Shown here: one piece after another, positions 16,101-21,904 of the stretch | Layout of the letters: the number at the start of each line of letters is the position of its first letter | How positions within the stretch are numbered: the first letter of the stretch is position 1 | DNA from: Elusimicrobiota bacterium | GTDB lineage: Bacteria > Elusimicrobiota > Elusimicrobia > FEN-1173 | DNA length: 64,000 nt | Direction: 5' to 3' | Assembly (NCBI GenBank): GCA_016706425.1 | Contig: JADJJR010000001.1 | Coordinates: forward strand, 1,922,001-1,986,000 | Translations under genes and position numbers: made by a program | The notes under the pieces: model-generated | What the model was told of the DNA's origin: nothing | What the model saw: the letters and a program-made list of their open reading frames with translations, nothing else | Databases searched by the model: none

Positions 16101-16244
16101 GGAGACCGTCACGATGGGCAGGTCGATATTCGGAAACAGGTCGACGCCGAGCCGGCCGTAGGAGAAAAGGCCGAGCACGACCAGCGCCGAGATCATCATG
16201 GTCGCGAAGATGGGACGGCTGATGCTGACGTCGGCGAGCTTCAT
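13173..16244 (-). CDS. RND efflux pump inner-membrane subunit, HAE1/AcrB type
   Basis: 1,023 residues, the normal length. Twelve transmembrane segments in two similar halves, each with a large periplasmic loop. The N-terminus SISRPIFATMMISALVVLGLFSYGRL is typical. TM4 carries GLALAVGVVIDDAIVVLENIFRHME with the paired Asp of the proton relay; the second half has SIMGIFMLFGIVKKNAILQVDY and RPILMTTIVLVAAMLPVAF. Residues point to the hydrophobe/amphiphile (HAE1) class rather than heavy-metal CusA pumps. It uses the proton gradient to extrude drugs, bile-type compounds or lipids through adaptor and TolC. ATGA overlaps with genes on both sides give a coupled operon. Substrate is unknown. Confidence 0.92.
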   Translation of the reverse strand: MKLADVSISRPIFATMMISALVVLGLFSYGRLGVDLFPNIDLPIVTVSTTLRGASPEEIETSLTKQIEEAVNTISGIDELRSTSFEGLSQVIVTFVLEKDADVGAQEVRDAVGRVLADLPQGTDPPVIQKFDPGAAPVMSIAVSGALPLREITEIAKKRIKEPLETIKGVGKISMVGGREREVHAVVNPMKLAAFKLSIKQVKEALQQQNIEVPGGRVEQSRRELVLRTMGRIESPKEFERVVIANVNGVPVRVRDIGRVEDAEEEPRSLARLDGTSAVSLIVQKQSGMNTVEVIQRVKEDLADLKAALPPGVSAKVVRDQSEFILGSVHTVQEHLVLGAILASVVVLLFMGSFRSTLIAAVAIPTSLIATYILMDTAGFTLNNMTLLGLALAVGVVIDDAIVVLENIFRHMEEDGAPAMRAAGEATREIGTAVMATTLSLVIIFLPLAYMPGIVGRFLKEYGFTVAFAIMVSLFVAFTLTPMLCSRFLKIQHGPKNKLQLWVDRLNDYLKERYGRMVEWSMRRRRLMVAATILTILSTGVIIRFVGKDFIPPDDAGEFQITIKSPEGTSIKAMDLILKQIEAEVNRLPDVESLLASIGEGEGASVNDGLVYVRLAPLGKRKANQFVVMALARKALAKYEGLRIGVTPIAAISGGGFKSSDFNYVISGPDLDRLRDYSAAIVERLKKAPGIVDVDTSLTYAKPELRVRIDRDRAQDLGVKIEDIANSLRTMVGGEEDITKYKEGDDLYQVRLRVDKNYRDRPDVISGLYVPSSKVGLVRLDSVATLVEARGPSQIDRVNRQRSVTITANLQGAPIGYAIDKANEVVKELNLPPDYKTGLLGKAKEFGRMMKGFLVAFGLSFIFMYMVLASQFESFVHPVTIMMTLPLSIPFALISLLVMGQNLTIFSIMGIFMLFGIVKKNAILQVDYTNTLRERGMERDKAILEANKTRLRPILMTTIVLVAAMLPVAFGGGPGAANRATMAVVIVGGQSLCLLITLLVVPVFYSLFDDATQWVKARMGGDS

Positions 16245-17131
16245 TTCTTCTCTCCCGGCTCCGGGGCGAGCACCTGGACGGCGCTTCCGTCCTTGAGCCC
16301 GAAAAGGCCGAAGGTGACGACCTCTTCGCCCGCCGAGAGGCCCTCCTTGATCTCGACGTGCGTCTCGGTCTTGAGTCCTTCGACGACCGCGCGCTTGACG
16401 GCCTTGCCGTCCTTGATCACGAAGATCGACGGGCCGCCGCCGTCGGTGACGGCCTCGACGGGCACCGCCAGCGCGCCCGCCTTGGCGGTCACGACGATGG
16501 AGAGGTTGGCGAACATGCCCGAGCGCAGCAGGCCCGAGGAGTTGTCGAGCAGGACCTCCATGTAGGCGCTGCGCGTGGCGGGGTCCACGACGGGGCTGAC
16601 CCGGGAAACCCGGCCTTGGAAGGTTCGTTCGGGGAAGGCCTCGACGCGCACGCGCACGTCCTGGCCGGATCGAACGCGCCCGGCATAGCGCTCCGGGACG
16701 TCCGCCTTGGCGATGACGGCGCTGACGTCGGCGATGAGGGCGACCGGGGTATTGAGAGTCACGTCCGCGCCCCGGTCGAGGTAGACTCGGCCGACGACGC
16801 CGTTGAGAGTGGAGGGGACCGGGGCCGGCTCGAAGCGCACGCCCACCTCGTCACGCTCCACGAGCGCCACCGGCTGGCCGCGGCGAACCCTGTCGCCTTC
16901 CTTGACGAGGTTCGCTTTGAGCTTGCCGGGCACGCGCGAGAACACCGTCGCCTCGTCCTTGGCCTTGAGCGAGCCCACGAGGATCAGGGCGTCCTCAAGC
17001 GTGCGCTTGGCCGCCGCCTCAACGCGGACCGGAAAGGTCTCGAGCGTCGGCGCGGCCTCCTCTTTCTTACCGCAGCCGGCCGCAACCGTCATCGCCAGCA
17101 GGATCACCCCTAATTCGCGTCGTGTGGTCAT
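16241..17131 (-). CDS. RND efflux periplasmic adaptor (membrane-fusion lipoprotein)
   Basis: 296 residues. Lipoprotein signal with lipobox V-A-A-G-C (Cys20). The barrel-sandwich/lipoyl domain is visible as VFSRVPGKLKANLVKEGDRVRRGQPVALVERDEVGV and GVVGRVYLDRGADVTLNTPVALIADVSAVIAKADVPERYAGRV. The beta-barrel (GQDVRVRVEAFPERTFQGRVSRVSPVVDPATRSAYMEVLLDN...LRSGMFANLSIVV) and membrane-proximal domain follow. The coiled-coil hairpin is very short or absent. It bridges the pump and TolC in the periplasm. ATG overlaps the TolC-like stop (ATGA). Confidence 0.9.
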   Translation of the reverse strand: MTTRRELGVILLAMTVAAGCGKKEEAAPTLETFPVRVEAAAKRTLEDALILVGSLKAKDEATVFSRVPGKLKANLVKEGDRVRRGQPVALVERDEVGVRFEPAPVPSTLNGVVGRVYLDRGADVTLNTPVALIADVSAVIAKADVPERYAGRVRSGQDVRVRVEAFPERTFQGRVSRVSPVVDPATRSAYMEVLLDNSSGLLRSGMFANLSIVVTAKAGALAVPVEAVTDGGGPSIFVIKDGKAVKRAVVEGLKTETHVEIKEGLSAGEEVVTFGLFGLKDGSAVQVLAPEPGEKK

Positions 17132-18459
17132 GGCTTCATCTCCTCGATCTTCGTGCCCGCGGCGCGTTCAAGCGCCGCCAAAGCAACTTGATAGTCGTGC
17201 AGCGCCTGCGCGTACAACATGCGCACCCGGTTGAGCGCCAAAGTGGCGTCGTTGAGCTCGAGCTGGCTGGCGTGGCCGGCCTTGTAGCGGATTTCCGTGG
17301 CCTCCAGAGCCCTGCGCGCCTGTCCGATGGCCGACTCTTGGGATTCCGCGCGTTCGCTCGCCTCCATGACCGCCAGCCAATTCCGTTTCACCGCGACCCG
17401 TACCGAGCGTTCCAGTTCGTTTGCCAGCGTCTGCGCCCTCTCGTATTCCAGCCTGGCTTGGCGTACTCGCTCGAGGGTCTCTCCGCCGGTAAAAAAGGGA
17501 TAGCGAAGCTTAAGCCCTCCGGCGGCGCTCGTCGCCCGCTCGTTCGGCCCCGGGCTCAGGTCTTCCGATTCCGCGAACCACTGGTAATTGGCGAAAATGG
17601 AGAGTTGGGGGTGGAGGTCGCCGGCGGCCGCCCGGATCAGGCTCATGGAGGCCTCGGCGCTTCTTTGGGCGGCGTGGAACTCCGGGTTGCGCTCGAGGGC
17701 GAGGCGCGAGAGCCCGGCGTAGCTCGGCACCTTGCGGTCCGCCGGATCGAGCCTCCCTGTCAGCAGCACGGGGCGGTCCACGTCGATGCCCATGGCGTCC
17801 TTCAGCAGGGTCAAACCCAGGTCCAGAAGGTTGCGCGCCTGGATCACGGCGGGTTTGGCGTTGGCGACCTCAACCTCCTGCCGCAGGAGCGTCAGGTCGC
17901 TGTCCAACCCTTGTTTGAACCTCTCCTTGATGGTTCTCAGGTGCTCTTCGGCGGAAGCGAGGTTGTCCTCCTGAATGGTGACCGTGGCGCTGGCCAGGAG
18001 AACCGAATAGAACAGGCTTTTGACCGCGAGGGTGATCTCGTCTTTTGCCCCGCGGAGGTTGTCCTTCCCGGCTTCGACGCCGAGGCGGGTCGCCCGGAGG
18101 CCTTTCCCCAGCTTACCCCCGGAGTAAACCGTCTGCTCCAGTTCCACGCCCGCGCGGTAGCTGTTGGCGGAGCCGGTCTCGGTCCTATTGCCCGAGAAAA
18201 AGACAGAGGGTCTCTCGAAATTCCGGGTGTAGTTCCCTGTCAGGCTCACGTCCGGGACGGCCAAGCCAAAAACGGCCCGGTGTCGGCTCTCCAACATGCG
18301 GAGGTTCAACTCGGCCAAAGAGACGTCCAGGTTTTGCCGGAGAGCCATCTCGACCGCGTCATCCAGTGACAACGTCAAAGTTCCCGTGGAAGGCTCCGCG
18401 CCCCATGCCGGGAAGAGAGGGAGAAAAACGAGGAGCGGGACGAGCAGGCTATTTTTCAT
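17128..18459 (-). CDS. TolC-family outer-membrane efflux protein
   Basis: 443 residues from ATG 18459 (MKNSLLVPLLVFLPLFPAWGA signal peptide; AGAGG and AAGG upstream). Two internally similar halves of long helices: LSLDDAVEMALRQNLDVSLAELNLRMLESRHRAVFGLAVPDVSLTGNYTR and the second-half LSRLALERNPEFHAAQRSAEASMSLIRAAAGDLHPQLSIFANYQWF. The C-terminal signature is RYKAGHASQLELNDATLALNRVRMLYAQALHDYQVALAALERAAG. It forms the trimeric exit duct. The start lies 11 bp inside the end of the TetR gene, so the repressor and pump are one transcript. Confidence 0.9.
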   Translation of the reverse strand: MKNSLLVPLLVFLPLFPAWGAEPSTGTLTLSLDDAVEMALRQNLDVSLAELNLRMLESRHRAVFGLAVPDVSLTGNYTRNFERPSVFFSGNRTETGSANSYRAGVELEQTVYSGGKLGKGLRATRLGVEAGKDNLRGAKDEITLAVKSLFYSVLLASATVTIQEDNLASAEEHLRTIKERFKQGLDSDLTLLRQEVEVANAKPAVIQARNLLDLGLTLLKDAMGIDVDRPVLLTGRLDPADRKVPSYAGLSRLALERNPEFHAAQRSAEASMSLIRAAAGDLHPQLSIFANYQWFAESEDLSPGPNERATSAAGGLKLRYPFFTGGETLERVRQARLEYERAQTLANELERSVRVAVKRNWLAVMEASERAESQESAIGQARRALEATEIRYKAGHASQLELNDATLALNRVRMLYAQALHDYQVALAALERAAGTKIEEMKP

Positions 18460-19069
18460 GGGCCTTGGCCTCTTTTCTTCCCAGACCATTCAGAAAGAGA
18501 TCCATCAGGTCCGTCGCGCATGAAGCGAGCGGCTTGGCGGATTGCCCCATGAGTTTTCGAAGCATGAACATGCGCACCAGCGATATCAGGAAAAACGCGC
18601 CCAGGGAAGGATCGGGGGACATCAGGCTTCCCTGTTTTATGCAGGCCTTGATGCGTTCCGAGAGAAAAAGCAGGTGTTTGGCGAACCTTCTCCGGAGCTC
18701 CTTCCCGGCCCGGGCTCCGCATAAGCTCGGTTTTTCCAGGGAGAAATGCACGATGAAGTCCTTGTTTTCGTCCACGAAGGCAAGCTCTTCTTGCGCGGTC
18801 TTTCGGAGCATGTCGAGCGCCGAACCCTGGGGCGGAATTCCTTGCAGGCGCGCCTCCAGGCGCTCGACGAGGTCGCCCAGGACCGCGGCGAAGAGGTCCT
18901 CTTTGTCGCGAAAGTAAAGATAGAGCGCGCCCTTGGAGATGCCGGCGGAGCGGGAGATGTCGTCCAACCGGACGTCCTGGTACCCTCTTCGGATCAAAAT
19001 GCTCCGCGCGGCATCCAAAATCTGGCGTTTTCTGACTTCGTGTTTTTCGGTTCTATGGCGGCTTTTCAT
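18449..19069 (-). CDS. TetR-family repressor of the efflux operon
   Basis: 206 residues from ATG 19069. N-terminal HTH typical of TetR: KRQILDAARSILIRRGYQDVRLDDISRSAGISKGALYLYFRDKEDLFAAVL (about residues 15-65). The C-terminal helical ligand domain ends ...LMDLFLNGLGRKEAKAHEK. It is the first gene of the operon. An inverted repeat with perfect 8-bp arms lies between its start and a near-consensus promoter, indicating autoregulation and control of the whole pump operon. Inducer unknown. Upstream in-frame ATGs (up to 19201) are rejected because they lie across the operator and promoter. Confidence 0.9.
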   Translation of the reverse strand: MKSRHRTEKHEVRKRQILDAARSILIRRGYQDVRLDDISRSAGISKGALYLYFRDKEDLFAAVLGDLVERLEARLQGIPPQGSALDMLRKTAQEELAFVDENKDFIVHFSLEKPSLCGARAGKELRRRFAKHLLFLSERIKACIKQGSLMSPDPSLGAFFLISLVRMFMLRKLMGQSAKPLASCATDLMDLFLNGLGRKEAKAHEK

Positions 19070-19082
19070 GATCGCTCCATAA

Positions 19083-19102
19083 ATGACTGAACAGTCAGTC
19101 AT
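19083..19102. promoter_or_regulatory. TetR-type operator
   Basis: ATGACTGA-ACAG-TCAGTCAT: perfect 8-bp arms around a 4-bp spacer, placed immediately downstream of the -10 box of the efflux-operon promoter and 14 bp upstream of the repressor start. The position would block transcription initiation. Confidence 0.8.
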
Positions 19103-19131
19103 GTTATAGGCGATCTTTTTGGGCCTGTCAA
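19103..19131 (-). promoter_or_regulatory. Sigma-70-type promoter of the efflux operon
   Basis: Read on the minus strand: TTGACA (19131-19126), 17-bp spacer, TATAAC (19108-19103). The -35 is perfect and the -10 has five of six consensus bases, at ideal spacing. The start point would fall inside the adjacent palindromic operator. Confidence 0.8.
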
Positions 19132-19458
19132 TGGCACGCGGCATGACACGCTGCGCGGTATTGCCGGACGGAGCGTTTTTGCCTCGATTTCTACCGGCCA
19201 CAGAAGGTAGTCCTCTTGGGTGCGCTTCCGAGGAGCGGATATCCCTGCTTCATTCGTCCTTAGAACGTTTCAAGGTTCGTTCCATACCTCCTCCCCCCAT
19301 TTTTGGCGGAAAACCGGCTGTCTTGGTCGCCGGGAACTCTTCGGCAGACCAAGCCCGCCTTGAAAGGTTGTCCAACGGCGGTCGGCCTGGCTTCCGCGAG
19401 GTAAGCCCAAGCCTCCCAACGACGGATACGATTTAGGAAGATCCACCCCGCCATTCAA
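19132..19458. other. Intergenic end of arm A, nothing recognised
   Basis: 327 bp between the efflux promoter and the right copy of IR1. Short open frames are present on both strands but none has a ribosome-binding site or recognisable sequence. Confidence 0.5.
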
Positions 19459-20658
19459 CCCCGCGCGCGCCCCCCTCCCCCCAAACAGGACAGGACCGCC
19501 GGGCCGGGCAGGGAGCCCCGCCGTCAGGCGGGGCCGGGGCCGCCTTTGACGTTGCCTTTGACTTGGGCGGGCGCCCGTGCGAAGCCGGGCGCGGAGCGGG
19601 CCGGGGACAGACGCCGCCCGTCTTTGGTGGCGGCTGGCCCCGGGAGCTTCTTTCCCGAAGGCCGCAGCTCCCGGCGTCCGCCGTCCCCGCCGCGTCCAAC
19701 CGTCAGCGACAAACGAGCGCGGTGGGCCGCCGCGCGTTTTTCGTGGCGGACCGCCGCGCGGCCTTCTCCTCCGCAAACCGGAGCGCTCGCCCAGCCTTTC
19801 CCGTCCAAACGTCCAGCCGTCAGCGGCCAGCCATCCCAACGCGACGGGACGACGCCCGTCTTTGGCGACGGCCCGCCGCGCCTCCGCAAGCCGAAGCCCG
19901 CAACGTCAGCCGTCCCGCCAAACGTCCAACCGCCAGCGATCAACGAGCGCGTGGGGCCGCCGCGCGTCTTTCGTGGCGGCCCCGCGCGCGGCCGTCTCGC
20001 GCTCCGCAAACCGGAGCGACGGCCCCGCCGTCCCGGTCCAGCCGTCCAACCGCCAGCGACAACCGAGCGAGGCGGGCCGTCTTTCGGCCCGCCGAGCGGC
20101 CTTCTTCCTCCCGGCCCGAAGGGCCGGGGCTCTTCTTTTCAAGCGCGGCGGCGGCCTCTGCCTTTCGCCGCGACAGCCAGGCGCGGGGGTTTCCCTCTCC
20201 CTCTGCGGGACCAGCTTCTTTCCTCCCGCGCGTGGCGGCTTCCGGTTTTTCCCAGGCGACGGTGACGATCCAGCCTGCGCGACGACAGCGCCGGGACGAT
20301 CACGCCGGGCGCGGACGCGACAGCCCCCGGCGCGGGGCGAGGGCCGAAGGCCCGAGCCTTCCGCCTCTGCCTCCCCGCTCTCTGCTGTCTCTTAATAGAG
20401 AGAGCGCGGCGGTGTCTCTCTCTCTGCGGGTGGCGGGTTATAACGGTCACCGCCAAGTGACCGACGATGCCACCGACGGGGCGGGACCCCCTCTCCCGAC
20501 CTTCGGCCACCCTCTCCCCCAAGGGGGCGAGGGATCAAAGGCGCGGCGCTCGCGCCGAGCGGACGCACTTCTCCCCCGACACCTTCACGCTGTCCCAATA
20601 GTGATGTGATATAGTTGGGAAAGAACAGGCGAATTTTGGAACAACTTCGTCTATCAAG
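19459..20658. repeat. Long inverted repeat IR1, right (internal) copy
   Basis: Reverse complement of 2118-3316 at about 99% identity. It joins IR2 directly at the AG core 20657-20658, so here the attP region is intact rather than split. Frames that look long on either strand mirror those in the left copy and are not considered genes. Confidence 0.9.
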
Positions 20659-20668
20659 CCATTAAAGG
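20647..20668 (-). other. Intact internal attP-like site
   Basis: On the plus strand: TCTATCA, then core AG (20657-20658), then CCATTAAAGG. It is exactly the sequence obtained by joining the right and left ends of the integrated element across the core, in inverted orientation. One half equals the element side of attL, the other half the element side of attR. Confidence 0.75.
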
Positions 20669-20980
20669 TTGATACAAACTGTCCATTGAGGCCCGGCCGC
20701 GAACAGCGGCCGGGCTTCTTTGCTGTCCGGGCGGGCGGGAAAAGATTCGATTCGGAATTGCGGGCGGGCGAATCTAAGGCGGGGGCCGCGTGCGACGCGG
20801 CCGTGGTAGGCCGCTGATTTGAAAGTCTTTTTCCGTCGGGCGGGCGGGCGAAGTCGGGGGCGGCGGCGTCCGAAGGACGCCCATAAAAGAACTCAACCGA
20901 AGTCGTCTTTTTCGAGTAGTTGATCCCGGCAAGGCGTTGGCGAATGGCCAGAATCCTTTCCATCCCGGTCCTGCGCGCGC
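20657..20980. repeat. Inverted repeat IR2, left copy (324 bp)
   Basis: Reverse complement of 23106-23429; I saw no difference between the copies. It begins at the core AG and carries a rho-independent hairpin. The inner end is sharp after CTGCGCGCGC, followed by unrelated arm B sequence. Confidence 0.9.
20691..20721 (+). terminator. Rho-independent terminator in IR2 left
   Basis: GCCCGGCCGC-GAACA-GCGGCCGGGC followed by TTCTTT: a 10-bp perfect stem with a U-rich tail. Confidence 0.75.
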
Positions 20981-21177
20981 CCTCTCCCCGCCCCCTCTCC
21001 CTAAAGGGAAAGGGGAATCCGTACCGGCATGTGAATGGCGGGCTCGGTTGGCCCAAACTCGGCCCGTTCGCTCTTACGGCTCACCGCGTCGGCCCACGTC
21101 GCCGCCGCACCTCGCAAGGTAGAAACCCGACATACTCCTTGACCCTATGTAGTGCAGAATGTCATACTTTCCAACAG

Positions 21178-21333
21178 ATGGTCCGGACGAGCAGCAACCC
21201 AAGGGTGCGGGCGGTCCAGGTTCGTTTGACGCCCGAAGAAATGAAGACCCTACAGGCTCTCGCCAAGAAAGATCAGCGCAGCATTTCAAATTACATCCGC
21301 TGGCTGATCGAAAAAGAGGCGAAGAAGTCGTAG
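21178..21333 (+). CDS. Ribbon-helix-helix (CopG/Arc-type) DNA-binding protein
   Basis: 51 residues from ATG 21178. The strand-helix-helix pattern is clear: VRAVQVRLTPEEMKTLQALAKKDQRSISNYIRWLIEKEAKKS. The basic N-terminus and R-S-I-S-N-Y-I-R-W-L-I-E second helix are typical of CopG/Arc repressors. No toxin partner follows; the next gene is a 64-residue unknown. In arm B it could regulate the recombinase or itself. Confidence 0.7.
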   Translation: MVRTSSNPRVRAVQVRLTPEEMKTLQALAKKDQRSISNYIRWLIEKEAKKS

Positions 21334-21401
21334 GCGAATTTTTTTGGCCTAAAATATGGTGCATCATGCACTATGTAATGAATCCGCAAAAAGGGGGGCG
21401 T

Positions 21402-21596
21402 ATGTCTCTCAAGGACGAGCAGTTGGCGGTGGGGCGGGAAGGTCTCGTATGGAGCAACGGGGTTGAAATCTCGGTCATCATTCGAGACGTGCGCTTGAAG
21501 CCCCACGCGGTGGACTACCTCATCGAACCGACGGCAGGGAAGGGGAAAGCCTGGATTGACGGCGATCACGTGCGGATCGTCGGATGGTCCGAGTAA
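21402..21596 (+). CDS. Small hypothetical protein of arm B
   Basis: 64 residues from ATG 21402 with AAGGGGGG upstream. MSLKDEQLAVGREGLVWSNG... predicts a small beta-rich domain (VEISVIIRDVRLKPHAVDYLIEP, AWIDGDHVRIVGWSE). The strand pattern resembles a small SH3-like barrel, but no family is recognised. It ends 8 bp before the convergent XRE gene. Confidence 0.55.
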   Translation: MSLKDEQLAVGREGLVWSNGVEISVIIRDVRLKPHAVDYLIEPTAGKGKAWIDGDHVRIVGWSE

Positions 21597-21604
21597 GCCG
21601 CGCT

Positions 21605-21811
21605 CTACTTCGGCGGGGTCCGCCCCACGAGTGCGTCAATGCTCACGCCCAAGGCGTCGGCCAGCTTGATCATGGAATGAATCGTCGGCTCCTTGGCCCT
21701 CCCCTGCTCTAGCTTGGTGATCGTCGCGTATGAAAGACTCGCGGCCTCGGCAAGTTTCTGTTGCGACCATCCCTTTTTCGTCCGGAACGCTTTGATGTTT
21801 TTTCCGAGCAT
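21605..21811 (-). CDS. XRE-family transcriptional regulator
   Basis: 68 residues; essentially a lone HTH_3 domain. LGKNIKAFRTKKGWSQQKLAEAASLSYATITKLEQGRAKEPTIHSMIKLADALGVSIDALVG shows all five helices of a Cro/C1-type HTH. It is divergent from the recombinase gene, with a palindromic A+T-rich operator region between them. Likely represses the recombinase and itself, as in phage and island maintenance circuits. Confidence 0.85.
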   Translation of the reverse strand: MLGKNIKAFRTKKGWSQQKLAEAASLSYATITKLEQGRAKEPTIHSMIKLADALGVSIDALVGRTPPK

Positions 21812-21823
21812 GACGCCGCCCTT

Positions 21824-21861
21824 TACTACTGCTTATTATACTACTACAATAGTAAGTAGTA
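21824..21861. promoter_or_regulatory. Divergent operator/promoter region of XRE and recombinase genes
   Basis: TACTACT at 21824-21830 and AGTAGTA at 21855-21861 form inverted arms, with further TACTAC repeats at 21839-21844 and 21842-21847. A TATAAT reads leftwards inside (complement of 21834-21839 area) toward the XRE gene. AT content is far above the surroundings. Probably the XRE operator. Confidence 0.5.
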
Positions 21862-21904
21862 TTTGAGTCGCTACCATTCACATCTTAGTCAACGGAGGCG
21901 TCCC

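Larger units (their letters stand above)
20535..20980 (-). pseudogene. Duplicated 3' end of the serine recombinase gene with the unintegrated-form tail
   Basis: The IR2 copy at 20659-20980 repeats codons ~401-508 of the recombinase (ARRTGMERILAIRQRLAGIN...). Here the frame continues past the core into IR1 and ends at 20535-20537 with a 40-residue tail (LIDEVVPKFACSF...RAPRL). In a circular element the functional recombinase would end the same way. No start codon or upstream coding belongs to this copy, so it is a fragment. Confidence 0.7.

Noticed and set aside
14745..16565. Plus-strand frame of about 600 codons opposite the RND pump and adaptor
   Set aside because: His/Asp/Arg-rich antisense shadow of two well-conserved genes.
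3317..19458. Conjugation or replication genes in arm A
   Set aside because: Every gene was read for relaxase, VirB/VirD4, Rep or primase motifs and none was found.
2118..20658. 18.5 kb transposon with 1.2 kb terminal inverted repeats
   Set aside because: The flanking dinucleotides are inverted (CT and AG) rather than a direct target duplication, no transposase is encoded, and the IR1-IR2 junction exactly equals the circular attP. The serine-recombinase model explains all three junctions.
19459..20980. Simple assembly duplication of the attP region
   Set aside because: Not fully excluded, but each arm has distinct joins to both repeat copies and the IR1 copies differ at several positions, which a plain duplicated contig end would not produce. 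Kept as the stated refutation test.
21178..21596. Toxin-antitoxin pair (RHH plus 64-residue protein)
   Set aside because: The 64-residue protein shows no toxin motif and the genes are 68 bp apart with separate signals; too little to claim.
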